Assembly (NCBI RefSeq): GCF_037975245.1
Contig: NC_092578.1
Location: forward strand, 19,922,821-19,986,820
Direction: 5' to 3'
DNA length: 64,000 nt
From: Apostichopus japonicus
Lineage: Eukaryota > Echinodermata > Holothuroidea > Aspidochirotida > Stichopodidae
Shown: piece by piece, positions 1-15,200 of the stretch
Numbering within the stretch: the stretch's first letter is position 1
Layout: every line of letters begins with the position of its first letter
Program-made: the position numbers and the translations under genes
The notes under the pieces: generated by a model
Seen by the model: only the letters and a program-made list of their open reading frames with translations
Databases searched by the model: none
What the model was told of the DNA's origin: nothing

Positions 1-205
1 AACGAACAAGAGATACATGTTCATCGCCTCTACACACATCCATGCAACAGTGGCGAGACAGAAATAGTGAATGAGGGCACCAAACATGATGCAAACAACT
101 TCCAGATTTGCACGGTTAATCCCGATCAAGAATGAAAGGTAGAGACCAAGGAGAGCAAAGCAGAGATTAATTAAAATCTGCTGAGGTTGCTTGGACCGGA
201 GTTTC
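1..205 (-). CDS. aGPCR exon 16: TM2 and TM3 (cut by window edge)
   Basis: After the AG at 206-207 the frame reads KLRSKQPQQILINLCFALLG through GALIHYFCLATVAWMCVEAM to NMYLLFV. I-L-I-N-L-C and W-M-x-V-E-x-x-x-x-Y-L-L are class B2 hallmarks of TM2 and TM3. The cysteine at the top of TM3 (VVCIMFG) is present. The open frame runs to base 1. Confidence 0.95.
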
Positions 206-3200
206 CTGAAAGAGAAAGAAACATGTCGTTGTATTAATCCGACATGAGTTGAAGTGCAACATTAATCTTGATATGTTGAATACAGTTCAAACTACACTGC
301 TACCAGTTCAGGTTCTATTTCCATAATATTAGCATAGTATTAGCATAATATTAGCATAGTATTAGCATGAAGCCCAATATGTAAATATAAGATATTTATT
401 GCCTCAACTAAAAGGACAACCTGAATGTTACCGAGGATGAAATTAAAAGAAAGTACTTTGGTTGAGTTATTAAATTTGTTAAGACAAATGGATAATATTT
501 AGGCCTGCATTACAGAACCAATCACGATCATCATCAATTTAGCCCTAAAGGAGCATGTCAGAGATTTATTATAAAGCTAATATCAATCTTGGAAACCAGA
601 ATAGCTGTAGGCCTAAAGAAACACTATTAGCACTCCCATCACACCCCTCCTCCTTTTTTCTTTATTATAATGACAAACCAAGATCAAAAGTCTGCCTAAA
701 TTAAGTCATCCATCAAAAGATTATTTAACCTCTTTTGCTTCAAATAGGCTAGACAGACAAAGCTTGGTCAGTTATGGCCAATTTTTATCTTCATTTTGGT
801 CACAGACTTTTGCAGCAAATTGAATTTTTTTCCCATTGAAAGATATTTTCAATACACTGAAATCATGCAAACCTTCAGCATCAACGAAGATACAGGGAGT
901 ATATGTATGAAGATACACCCTGTATGTACATATATGTACATACAGGGTGTATGTACATATATGTACATACAGGGAGTATGTTCATTATATATGTAGGCCT
1001 ACATACAGGGAGTATGTTCATATGTATATGTAGGCCTACATACAGGGAGTATGTACATATATGAGCATACTCCCTGTATGTACATATATGAACATACACC
1101 CTGTATGTACATATATGTATGCCTACATACAGGGTGTATGTACATATATGTACATACAGGGAGTATGTTCATATGTATATGTAGGCCTACATACAGGGAG
1201 TATATGTACATATATGTAGCCAGTTACAGTATGTGCTGATGGTTATGACACTTTAAACATATTAAAGACTTACTTGATGGCACAGAATGATACTATGGTG
1301 ATGACAAGGGCAACAACTGACACCACACATCCAATGATACTCAGAACATCAAGAACAACATTATTGATATCTCCCTGTATGTCCTGTCATCAATTAAAAA
1401 CAAAGAAAAACTAAATGAAATGACTATAGTCACATGCGGCAGTGAACAAACATGTGAACTAAAATCGTGATCAATTTGAACTATTGAAATAAAACGTATA
1501 TGAATCATATTGGAGCCAAATAAAAGCAATAGAAAGTTAAATTCTAAAGTATCAGTTTTGATCCTATGCTTAACTGGTGTTTGATGCTATGCTTAACTGG
1601 TGTTTGATGCTATGCCTAACTGGTGTTTGATGCTATGCTTAACTGATGTTTGATGCTTAACTGGTGTTGATGATATGCTTCACTGGTGTTTGATGCTATG
1701 CATGGTGTTTGATGCTATGCCTAACTGGTGTTTGATGGTATGCCTAACTGGTGTTTGATGCTATGCTTAACTGATGCTTGATGCTATGCTTAAGGAGTGT
1801 TTTCGGCTATGCTTAACTGGTGTTTGATGCTATGCTTAACTGGTGTTTAACTTACAGTAAGTTTCAACTTTATACTGTTTCATTTTTAAAAGCTTTAATT
1901 AACCATGTAACACACAGACCCTCATGAAGAATTGATTGTCTCAATTTGGTAGAATGTGCATACTTTTAGTAATGGAATGGCTCTCTACTTATATGTATAT
2001 ATTGTTCCTTTATCTGACTGCCGAGATGCATTGCAATTTGTCTACTAGTAGTTAGGATCTGCAACACTATCATGAGTGAGTTAAGCAAAGATAGAAACTA
2101 CTACTACTACTACTAGAACTAGAAAAATAAAGCTCTCAGAGACACAGAAGCTTTCCCTGCATAAATTCCGATCACTTACCACAAGTATGGCGAAGTTTGT
2201 GAGATGATTACATCTACACTCTACAATAGGATCATCCGACTCATCATCTGGACCAGACGCCAACTCACACCCCTCTGAGGACCAACCCCCATACCCACCT
2301 GCCAACTGAAAATCCCAGAAAACACATCGCCTTTCATCACCAACACCCTTCAACTGAGAATGTCAAAGAAAAGGAAAACATTTCATCAATTTCATAATAC
2401 CACAAATATTAAATTCTCATTACAATAAACTTCATAATACCACAACAGCTTGTATAAATTGCTCGTTATATTAAACTATATAATACTACAACAGTTTATA
2501 TAAATTGCTCGTTATAATAAACTTCACATGTTAACAGACGTTCCTTGTCTTTATTCCAAACAAGAATCTAACATAAACTGCAATTTGTTTTTCACCTAAC
2601 CTTTACTCGTATTTGGCTCAGTCTCAAAGAGTAAATCTAGATCATAAACTATTTAGAGTGACAAACTTGCCACCAGTTTATGATACAGCTGCTTACTTGG
2701 CAGGCAAAGAATCGACTCCATGCATGTAAAGGACTCCTGAATGTCAAGAGCCCTCACATTCTGTTCATAATTACAGTTTGCATGATACATCATTACACTT
2801 AGTCTTTTGACCACAGTTGAAAACCAAAACAGCAATTTTCATGATTTAATGTCAGAGTGACTTTCATGGGACCTGAGATTAAAGCATGAATGTCAATATT
2901 TATCTCAAGGCCTTCAGAGAGTTGGGGACTTGAAAAAGCTCTTGCTTCTTGGAAACATCCACAAATTACTGATAAAACTGTTTCTTATTCACTCACAGGC
3001 AATAAATGGAATCTTGTAACTACTGGACTGTTCAGGTTATCGATTTTCTTTCCTTCAATGGTTGCCCCGACGATGAGACTTTCAACCACTTCTGTTTTTA
3101 ACTGGTTATCTCTGCTGGTAAAGAGATTACTTGTACGATGAATGAGGAAGGTCACAGGAACTGAATCTGATGCATCTGCAGTGTGTTGAAGGAAAAATAA

Positions 3201-6200
3201 ACTTATAGTTATATATAGGTGTAGGCCTACTTATATATAACTATAAGATATGAACAGGCCTCAGCACAATATACTTATAGTATGAGGTTATATACTTATA
3301 GTATATAGCCTCAGCATAAAGGATAAACAGCATGTTATGTGGAAGCCCTCCCCCTCGAAAGCACATGACATCATCTCAAACACAGCCTATATTAAACAAA
3401 AACAGGCTGGATGTTTCTAAGATATTTGAAAGAATATCATTTCATGAGTTAATTTCTTAGATACACAAAGAGCACTCCATAGAGGCCTTGCGGTTATTAC
3501 ACATAGCACTGATCACCATATATGTGATCTGATATTTCTTTACCATACTGGATGTCATCTAGCAAAAATATTGGGAGTGTTATAGAGGCCTTGCGGTTAT
3601 TACACATAGCACTGATCACCATATATGTGATCTGATATTTCTTTACCACACTGGATGTCATCTAGCAGAAATATTGGGAGTGTTATAGAGGCCTTGCGGT
3701 TATTACACATAGCACTGATCAGCATATATGTGATCTGATATTTCTTTACCATACTGGATGTCATCTAGCAGAAATATTGGGAGTGTTATAGAGGCCTTGC
3801 GGTTATTACACATAGCACTGATCAGCATATATGTGATCTGATATTTCTTTACCATACTGGATGTCATCTAGCAGAAATATTGGGAGTGTTATAGAGGCCT
3901 TGCGGTTATTACACATAGCACTGATCAGCATATATATGTGATCTGATAATATCTTTACCAAACTGGATGTCATCTAGCAGAGTTATTGGGAGCGTTATAG
4001 AGGCCTTGACGTCATCAAACAGAGATGGATCAATTCCTCTGTAGGTATCTGTTAGACTTTCTTTCAAGTTGCCTCTGATGGTTCGCTCATCAGAGTTGAA
4101 AAAATTCCCAAATGTCATCTCAGATGAAAAATATTCTTTGTCAGCTGTAAACGCTATGGCACCAACAAATCCTCGCACATCTGTAAAGTTCACATCATCC
4201 CCTCCTTGATGTAAATTTGTCAGCTGGTTTTCCAAGGCTTGCAGAATTCGTGAGGGTGCTTCCACTGAAACACTCTCCTCATAGGCATTCTCCTCCAAAT
4301 CTAGAACATTATCAACAATCTCGACAGTGTTACTGGTTACCTGTAAACATGAAATGTAATCATTATTGTTACAATAACTGATTTATAAACACGCTAAGAA
4401 TTGACAACTAATCAAATTATTTTGGTCTTTAAGTTGCCATAACGATGACATTTACAATGATTGCTTAATTAATGGCAAGTTATTACCAATGTTGTGAAAA
4501 TGTTTGTGTTCAAACTAATGAAGAGAGCTTATATATATTATTGGTGACCTAGGCTGTGACCTAGGCTGTTATAGGTGGTTTACTCACTGAATCATCATTT
4601 GATGCTTCTTTACACACCTTAGTGTGACCATTTGTGTTCTTTCAAGAATTTCTTAGTTTAACTTAAAAACCTTCAAGGTAATAAATTTCATTTCAAATTA
4701 CCTCTGGCGATGAGCTGTTCACATTAGTTATTATCTTGAGGAGTTCTGCAACATGATCCAGATCTCCACCATCAAGATCAACAGTTCCAGTGACATCAGC
4801 CACGTCACGAGACACCTGTGTCACATTATCCGCTGTGACTGGATTGTTTTCCAAAGTCTATAAATGGAATCATAATGTAAGAGACACAGACACAGCCTGC
4901 TAGGAAGCAACTGATAATAAAGTTGAAGCTCAAAAGAAATTTCTGTTTTGATAGAATAAAATTGAGCCATGATAAGCTATAAAGGCATTGACCTCTCAGG
5001 CTGTATACTAATTAGTGATTTAGTCATGCAGTGATTTAGCCTTGCATACTCAGATACAGTCAAATAAACACATACATTTGTCAAGCTGTCAATGTTCACT
5101 TCCACTGACAATTAGGAACAAGCCAGCAGATGTTAATTCTTTTAAGTCTCAATACGTGTTTGCTGATGAATTTTCGAAATAAAACTTCCAAAGCAGATTC
5201 AATGTTTCTTATTCTAAATGCACTCTGAACAGGTGGGTTTCATAGAGAAAGCTGTCACAATCAAAAGAAAGAAATTAATTTTTTGTTGCCCTGATTGGCG
5301 TATGATCTGTTGGACGGGGCTTGCAAATTTTGATTGAAGTTTGTAGAATCTACAGACTCTTAAGACAGTTAATAAATCTGGTGAATTTTAGTTAGCTCAA
5401 AATGTTTAACGACAGATAACTCAATACAAATAGTGAACATTGATATGTAAGTTGCATAGAACAGTGTCATTTTCACTAAGCTTTTAGTGCAGTAAGCTGG
5501 AAAGGTTGAAGTTTAAATTTGACTTTAATTTCTACATCCTGAATTTCATGTTACATATGGCTCCTTATAACACAACTGTTGGTAACCACATACCCTTTGT
5601 TCAATAGATGACAAGAGACACATTTCATGGAGGTTGAAGTTAAACACCATCTCCATGCAAGTTAATTTAACTCATCATAATTACCCAACAATCTATAGGT
5701 AACACAATATGATTGCACACTGATGAAGTAAGATATTCTCGTTATTATCAAGAAATCGTTGGAAGAGCAAACATATGTTGCCATCATGAGAACTCATTCA
5801 GTGCTGTAATCATGCAGGAATTTAGGTCCAAAGCTTGTAGCAACTGAACTATCAAGCCCTTAGTTGTTGGGCAATCCTAACTTATCTTATCTATGATAGA
5901 GTTATGTGTAAGCAGATACAGAGAACTTTAATCTGCTAGTTTTAAATGCTAGCAATTGATAGTCAGTTACCTCTACAAGAGTCTCAAGAATATCTGTGTC
6001 TTCTTCACTCTCCTCTCCATCGAAGCAGTTGTTCAAGACAGGATCCTGCCAGACACTAGGAGACACAAAATTACCTGTGCACATCCTTGTAGCCCTCGGA
6101 GATCCCCCTTAAGAAAACAAATGGTCACATAACTCATGGTCACATGGTTCACATGAGTCACAGTAAATGGTCACATAACTCATGGTCACATGAGTCACAG

Positions 6201-9200
6201 TAAATGGTCACGTAACTCATGGTCACATGGTTCACAGCAATTGGTCACATAACTCATGGTCACATGGTTCACATGAGTCACAGTAAATAGTCGAATAACT
6301 CATGGTCACATTAGTCACAGTAAATAGTCACATAACTCATGGGCAAATAGTTTATGGTCACATGATTCACAGTAAATGGTCACATAACTCATGGTCACAT
6401 GGTTCACATGGTTCATGGTCACATCCATGGGCACATAGTTCATGGTTCGCAGTTTGTTCTATTGATTAGAAATGATACAGCTCAGTCTAAAATTACTGTT
6501 TCTGATAGATATACAATGAACACATACAATGTAATGGTCTAAAGTTATAAGGCAAAGGGTTTGTGAAACCACAAACAAGTCATTCTTAGCACAGTTACAG
6601 CATCTAGATTAATATGTTTCCTGTTATAAAGAGGGATGGCCAAAAGTATTGCAACAAAAGTTTGTTTTGGCAGTCGGTCAATTCAACCTTGACTGGTTAC
6701 AGCACCTACATTTAGCTGCATATCCATATTCTAGCTATTAACGAAAAGGGATATTATGCAACACTTTCATACAGATTATCTTTGTGACCTTAATTTGCAC
6801 ATAATTCTGATTGAGCCTAATCAAGTCACGTATGAGAGCTGCTTAGTAGTTGGTCATCTTGTGTTTAGAAAGCTACAAACACACATTTAAAAACACACAA
6901 ACCCAACAAGACAAGTTGATAGCATATATAGTTTACTTAATTGCCTAGCTAACTATGATTAAAGAACTTAAGTTACCTCAATATGATTGAATGGACCGTG
7001 GTCATCATTTAAAAGTGGACTCGCATTTTATAAAATGAGTCTTTCCAAGGAAAGCTCAACTAGATTCCAGATTTAATGAAAGGATACAAGTGTTACCTGT
7101 GGTAGTATATCCCGGGCACAGCTCCACTGACTGGGCAGTCTGGGATATCTCAGATTTTAGGAATGTTAATTGACCAGCCAAAGTGTTATTAAGACCCTGT
7201 GCTGCACAAAATGCTAAAGGAAAAAATTCAGAAATATTTATAGTCTTTATAGTATTAATTGGCACCTGGACTGAGGGCTGGATAAAATATTTTGCTGTAG
7301 TCATTCCGATACATATGATTGAGTGTGTGCATCTTTGAGCTTTAAAGCCTAGCTGGTTTATATATAGCCTTGTGAACAGACACTAGATGTACCAACACAT
7401 AAGTCTATGGTGCTAGCTAGTGTAGGTCAGTACTAATTAACTGCAGATACCACTTGTCATAAAGTTGCACCCTTCGGGAAATGAAATATTACTTGTTTTG
7501 TTTTAACACAATTTAACATAATATTAATAGAGAGAGTTGATTGCACAATATATTGGTATTTAGTGTTTCAGTGTTTAAAATTGCACATGTGTGACTTTGG
7601 AGATCAAAGAGGATATCAAGGTCAAATTAAATCCCATTTCTTGAGAACTGATTGATGTCAACACTTACAAGTACTTTGGAAGGAAACAGACTGGTCATCA
7701 ATAGTTATATTGTTCCCAATAGATCCGAGTGGATATTCAACCAAAGTATTCTTTGCCTCCTCCACTGTTGCAGCCATCGCCAGGGTTACTAGTGCTTCAA
7801 CTACAACACTGCCAGACCTTAACCTTTGAACTGTGACATCAGTTATATCTTCAATATCTGCAGACTCCAAGAGGGATGATGCAATCTAATGGCAAACATA
7901 AGAAAGCCAAAAAAAATGTAATATTAAAGATATTTAATGGAAGTTGTGATCATTTTCTGTAAACCTGCAGCATAAACAATTCAAGTTCTTGGCTGGCTTG
8001 AAAAATCAGTTTGATTAGAAATGACAGAGCAGTAATCAATTATAAAGCAAATGAATTGTTTCAAAATTAATAAAATTGACTAGAGACAAATGATCCCTCA
8101 CTTGGGGACAATAAAATATTCCATGCTGAATACAACAGCTAGTCTATCTAAATTATGTTGCCCCTGTTTTCAAGTGTTGTTTACTTGAAATTGCCAAGAA
8201 CGTATATTGATGAAAACTTGTAACCGGTACGGAGAGCCAAACGTTCCATAAATGTCGAAAAAGAAAATGAAGTGTCGAAGTTAATACATATATGTCCAAT
8301 TCGATATCAACATGTTACAATTCGATATCAACATGTTACAATTCCATATGAACATGTCGAAACAAAATACAATATGTCATTGCGTCTATCAACATGTAAA
8401 ATTCAACATCAGCATGTCGACAACTTGTAACAGCATGACACGTACTACCATGGTCATGTCAACATTGCTTGCTAGATACAATATTGATGTCGTGCTATAA
8501 TTTTGGAACATCGGCGCGTGCCAACGTTTTGTTAATGCCCAAAACTGTACGTCAAGATTTATATGAGAATGCCCAAAACTTGTGTCAGCATGTTGAGAGA
8601 AGGAAATAAAATATTCAAGCCAAAGGGATCACGTTGATGCCTAATTAGTGCAATTTTTGGGCCCTTTTTTTGATTTACTGCAAATTTATCCTCTACCATG
8701 GCCCAGACAACCTCAAGGGTCCATGGCCCACCCATGATTTAATCATGTGCAAAGACACAAGGATAATTCCTGTAGTTGCATTGGACCCTTTATACATTGG
8801 AGAAACCAAAAAATACCATCTACGACTTTTATCTGTACCGGGCCCCAGACAACAGCCATAAAGGGCCTATGGCCCACACATGATTTGATTATGTTAACAT
8901 AAAGCAGGATAACTCTTTTAGAGGTGTTGGCTCTATTGAACATTGCGGTATTCAAAAATACCAACGAATTCATTTTTTAACTGTAACAGGGCCCATGCAG
9001 CAACCTCAAAGGCCCAATTGCCCGCACAGGAATTAATCATGTAAAAATAGACAAAGGTATTTTGTTTCGACATGTTCATATGGAATTGTAACATATATTG
9101 TATTGGACATATTAGCTTAGACACTTCACTTTCTTTTTTGACATTTATGGAACGTTTGGCTCTCCGTAAACCGGGCCAGAAATAACTTGACTGCCATCAT

Positions 9201-12200
9201 TAAGGCATGATGTCACAAGGGCAAATGTTTTGAATATGTCATTTTAATAATATTGGATGAATTTTACATTACAATCTTCCCTGCCTATAGCTAATACTAC
9301 CAGAATCCCTGAGAGATTGAATATCTTACTAAGTTGGTAATGCTAGCCATACTGAATGCTCCTCTGCACAACTTCATGATTAAACATAGGCTATTGTGTT
9401 ATATTTCAGTGGTCAAGCCAACTTCACACACAGGAGTGCTGGCAATTAGAGCACTTGTGTCTACAATCATAGGGTGACTGGTCAATTTAATTAGGTGTGC
9501 TCAAGGATGAATCCTCATGGCAGTATTTGGGGTAGTTTATGCTATCAAGTAACAATTAGTGATGCTCAAGTGAAGTTGAGGACTGTTTTTCTTCTAGGCA
9601 GGCTTGACTGTCAGGGACAATTATGCAGGTAGGGCTTTACATATTATGCAATATTTTAGATGGGAGTATCCTCTTAATAGAAAAACAACTTTTAGATATA
9701 CTATTTCACTGTAATGAAGAAACATTATTTTTCCAAATGATTCACTCACTCTGCGGTTGCTATAAAGATAAATCATAGACACTATGAAGTAAAAAGATTC
9801 AAAAACTGACCAGATACAAAAAGACATTTTCAGCAAAGTTTTCAAAATAATAATTAGTTTTCTCACCAGTTGTCAACTCCTTTATTTCTTGATAATATTA
9901 TCTTCATATAGTCTAATGGAGTTATTAATATCCTTCATAGTTATTTATCTGTTGCCATGCCTTGTAATTGATACACCCTTCTGCTCTACAGATACATATA
10001 TAAAACCATCTGACTGAATTCAACTATGCATTTATTGTCTGCAGGATCATCTGGGGGAGTGAATAAAGATGATTGGCTAGCACATTCTTAATTGACAACA
10101 TTTTGTATCAAGTAGATATGAATTCTTTTAAATGACAAATATTTGATGTACATTAAAACATACCCCTTCTTGAACAACACTAATACTGGCACTGAAGAAA
10201 GGGCTGGTTGGGTCAGCTATCTCATCAGAATAAACCAGATTGTCAAACCTCATCTCCAGTAGATATGTGTCTCTGTCTTCAGGAGTAACCAAATAAAAGA
10301 ATGAATTATAACATACAAGACATGATACAACTCAAGTTGCTAGCATAAAGAAGGTATCAAATTAATTAAACTAAAACCTCATTAACATACAGAGCTGTGT
10401 AGAGATTTGAATCTTGAACTATGACCCTTTAACATTAAAATCTATTTTTAAATTACCGCATCAAAACAACGGTACTGCTTCACCAGCAATTTTAAAGATC
10501 TCTTCATGCTTGCTATCCTCATTTTTGATCTTATCAACTTATTAAAGTAACATTTCTATATGATTCCTCTAATGAACAGTGAGTACATCACACCTCAGTA
10601 CCACTCCCTGCTCCACTGAAGCCTAAACCTAGATCTGGAAACTGGTACAGAGTTACAGAGTTAAAGGGTGTGAAGACTCGCGCAAAAAGAAACGTCTAAT
10701 GCCGGTAATCTGGCCAAGTTTCGAATGAGGTGTAACAGAAGTGTTAGACACCACCATCGATCCCAGAAATTACAAACACAGATTGCTACCATCGGTAATA
10801 AGACACTAGTGTACATGCAGTCAGTACATATACAGCTGCGGTCAATACCCACAGTACTGTGTACATAGCAGCGTGGACATCTCAGGTCTAGATAAAAGAT
10901 AACAAGGTATCACGTTTCATTACTGTACTGTCTGCATTTTGTAGCGACACAAACAAAATGTCATTTGCAAGCAACGGAAAGTTAACTTTTTCAGATGGCC
11001 GCACGTGGTTTGGGCAGAGACTTCAATGCCTTTAAAGTACATGTACTCTAGATATATATGTTGGATAATTTGTTTTATATTATTCAATTTCACTTTGGCT
11101 TTTGATTAAATATAAAATACCTAACAACAAAACTAGTACTGGGTCACTGTCTGCAAAAGAATCTCCATAAGCTCCACCTCCCTGAGCTCTGCAGAAATAA
11201 AATCCCTGATCTCTTGCATCAAGGTCAGAGAAGCTTAAGACATTGCCTGTGATGGATGTAGGATTATCTCCATTTAATCCCTTCTTGTACCATATGATAC
11301 TAGCTGTATAGTCTCCCTCACAGCTAGTGTGCAAGGAACCACCAGCTGGAGATGCTAACATCTGGTCAGGGTGCACTGTGATGGCAGGCTCTGTAGAATA
11401 AACCAGGAGAAAATACTCTACGATAATGTCAATACATTAGTGAAGGTCATCGTTTTACATCTCGACAGGATTAATGCGGAGTGAGAAATAATTGAACTAC
11501 ACTGGCTACTGTATTAAGCAGGCTGTGAATTAAGCTTCCAATAAACTACCATAGATGTACTATGTGATTAAACCAAACATTCAAACAAACTGACCTGGAA
11601 ATTACTAAACAAGTTTCAAAAGAGCAAGTATAATTAAAAGAATATTGAACAACATTGAGATTCCAACCAATAACGGAATAAAGTTGCAATCCCATTTCAC
11701 AATGCTAACAATGGAATCCATGCAATAACTTTCATACTGTGTGGGAAACAAATTAGTTTCATGATATGTGATTGTTTGCCAATGCATGCACCCCTCCCCC
11801 TACTATCATTACTACACTAGCTTCTGATTGTTTGCCTATGCATACACCCCTCCCCCTACTATCAATACTACTCTAGCTTCTGATTGTTTGCCCATGCATA
11901 CACCCCTCCCCCTACTATCATTACTACTTTACCTTCTGATTGTTTGCCCATGCATACACCCCTCCCAGGCGAGGCGGAACGGAAAAATAATTGGGGGGGC
12001 TAATGTGTGGAGACTATCTAAGCGGAGCGCCACCATCGGTTGGCGCGGAGCGTACAAGAAAATTTTGGGGTTTTTGAAACCCCCAGATGTCCGGAAACGG
12101 CACTTCCCGAGTGATTTATGCTGCGAATACCTATAGCCCTAAAATATGGGTCTCAAGCCTGCAATTTCTCCGATTGCAGGTAAAAGTCTGTAAAAACATT

Positions 12201-15200
12201 GTATTTTGTATATTCGATGGTGTTTTAAGAGAGTAGCTATTACTCGTAGTGTACTCGCAAAGACGTTTTTGACTGTATAGTAAGGGCAGTGGCGGAGCTA
12301 GTGGTATTGGTCGGGGGGGGCAAGAATGATCTGTAGAGGCGCTTTCGACACTATCTAAGCGGAGCGCCACCACAGGTTGGCGCGATGCGTACAGAAAATT
12401 TTTGAGTTAAGATACTCCCTAGATTGCAGGAAATGACCCTTTCCGGGCCTTGCTAATTTGCAGATAAACGGAGAATAAATAGGTGTCGTCGCCATTTTGT
12501 CGGAAAATTACACCAACAGAATATGACATATGTCAATAGGTAGATGAGAGCGCAATAAAATAGTCAATAATCGCGAATAAGTAAAAAGTAGTGAAAAGCT
12601 GAAAAGGGCGTCAGCAGTCCATTTGAGTCCGTCAGGGGGGGGGGGCATCCGCCCACTAACTGTATGGACGCTCCGCCACTGAGTAAGGGGATGTTGGAGA
12701 ACTGGCTGAAATGAGGCAAGTCATTGGCCTAAGACTAAGTTGTGTTGCGCTTACCGGTACTCACACTCACTGCTTCCACTTTTCACGGGGCGTGAAGACG
12801 CGGTTGGGGGGACAATGTGGTCTATATAGCCAGGGGACGGACGAGGGTCCCCCAGCATGTACTAAAATTATTACACCTATATAGTGTACGTGTGCATTCG
12901 ACAGATCGACAAGTATGCATTGAAAAATGGGAAGATGCACGTTTCAGAGCCTTGGTTAATATTGGAGGGGGCTTATCATGCATTTGCCCCCTCAACATTT
13001 TCATTGGGGGGGCTAGCCCCCCCAAGCCCCCTGGTTCCGCCGCCACTGACCCCTCCCCCTACTATCATTACAACTATAGCTTCTGATTGTTTGCCCATGC
13101 ATACACCCCTCCCCCTACTATCATTACTACTATACCTTCTGATTGTTTGCCCATGCATACACCCCTCCCCCTACTATCATTACTACTCTAGCTTCTGATT
13201 GTTTGCCCATGCATACACCCTCCCCCTATCATTACTATTATACCTTCTGATTGTTTGCCCATGCATACACCCCTCCCCCTACTATCATTACTACTCTAGC
13301 TTCTAATTGTTTGCCCATGCATACACCCCTCCCCCTACTATCATTACTACTCTAGCTTCTGATTGTTTGCCCATGCATACACCCTCCCCCTATCATTACT
13401 ATTATACCTTCTGATTGTTTGCCCATGCATACACCCCTCCCCCTACTATCATTACTACTATACCTTCTGATTGTTTGCCCATGCATACACCCCTCCCCCT
13501 ACTATCAATACTACTATACCTTCTGATTGTTTGCCCATGCATACACCCCTCCCCCTACTATCATTACTACCATACCTTCTGATTGTTTGCCCATGCATAC
13601 ACCCCTCCCCCTACTATCATTACTACTATACCTTCTAATTGTTTGCCCATGCATACACCCCTCCCCCTACTATCATTACTACTCTAGCTTCTGATTGTTT
13701 GCCCATGCATACACCCCTCCCCCTACTATCATTACTACTGTACCTTCTGATTGTTTGCCCATGCATACACCCCTCCCCCTACTATCATTACTACTATAGC
13801 TTCTGATTGTTTGCCTATGCATACACCGCCCTCCCCCTACTATCATTACTACTGTACCTTCTGATTGTTTGCCCATGCATACACCCCTCCCCCTACTATC
13901 ATTACTACTATACCTTCTAATTGTTTGCCCATGCATACACCCCTCCCCCTACTATCATTACTACTCTAGCTTCTGATTGTTTGCCCATGCATACACCCCT
14001 CCCCCTACTATCATTACTACTGTACCTTCTGATTGTTTGCCCATGCATACACCCCTCCCCCTACTATCAATACTACTATACCTTCTGATTGTTTGCCCAT
14101 GCATACACCCCTCCCCCTACTATCAATACTACTCTAGCTTCTGATTGTTTGCCTATGCATACACCCCTCCCCCTACTATCATTACTACTATACCTTCTAA
14201 TTGTTTGCCCATGCATACACCCCTCCCCCTACTATCATTACTACTCTAGCTTCTGATTGTTTGCCCATGCATACACCGCTCCCCCTACTATCAATACTAC
14301 TATACCTTCTGATTGTTTGCCCATGCGTACACCCCTCCCCCTACTATCATTACTACTCTAGCTTCTGATTGTTTGCCCATATGTACACCCTCCCCCTACT
14401 ATCAATGCTACTCTAGCTTCTGATTGTTTGCCCATGCGTACACCCCTCCCCCTACTATCAATGCTACTATACCTTCTGATTGTTTGCCCATGCATACACC
14501 CCTCCCCCTACTATCAATACTACTCTAGCTTCTGATTGTTTGCCTATGCATACACCCCTCCCCCTACTATCATTACTACTATACCTTCTAATTGTTTGCC
14601 CATGCATACACCCCTCCCCCTACTATCATTACTACTCTAGCTTCTGATTGTTTGCCCATGCATACACCGCTCCCCCTACTATCAATACTACTATACCTTC
14701 TGATTGTTTGCCCATGCGTACACCCTTCCCCCTACTATCATTACTACTATACCTTCTGATTGTTTGCCCATATGTACACCCTCCCCCTACTATCAATGCT
14801 ACTCTAGCTTCTGATTGTTTGCCCATGCGTACACCCCTCCCCCTACTATCAATGCTACTATACCTTCTGATTGTTTGCCCATGCATACACCCCTCCCCCT
14901 ACTATCATTACTACTCTAGCTTCTGATTGTTTGCCTATGCATACACCGCCCTCCCCCTACTATCAATACTACTCTACCTTCTGATTGTTTGCCCATGCAT
15001 ACACCCCTCCCCCTACTATCAATACTAATATACCTTCTGATTGTTTGCCCATGCATACACCCCTCCCCCTACTATCAATACTACTCTAGCTTCTGATTGT
15101 TTGCCCATGCATACACCCCTCCCCCTACTATCAATACTACTCTAGCTTCTGATTGTTTGCCCATGCATACACCCCTCCCCCTACTATCATTACTACTATT

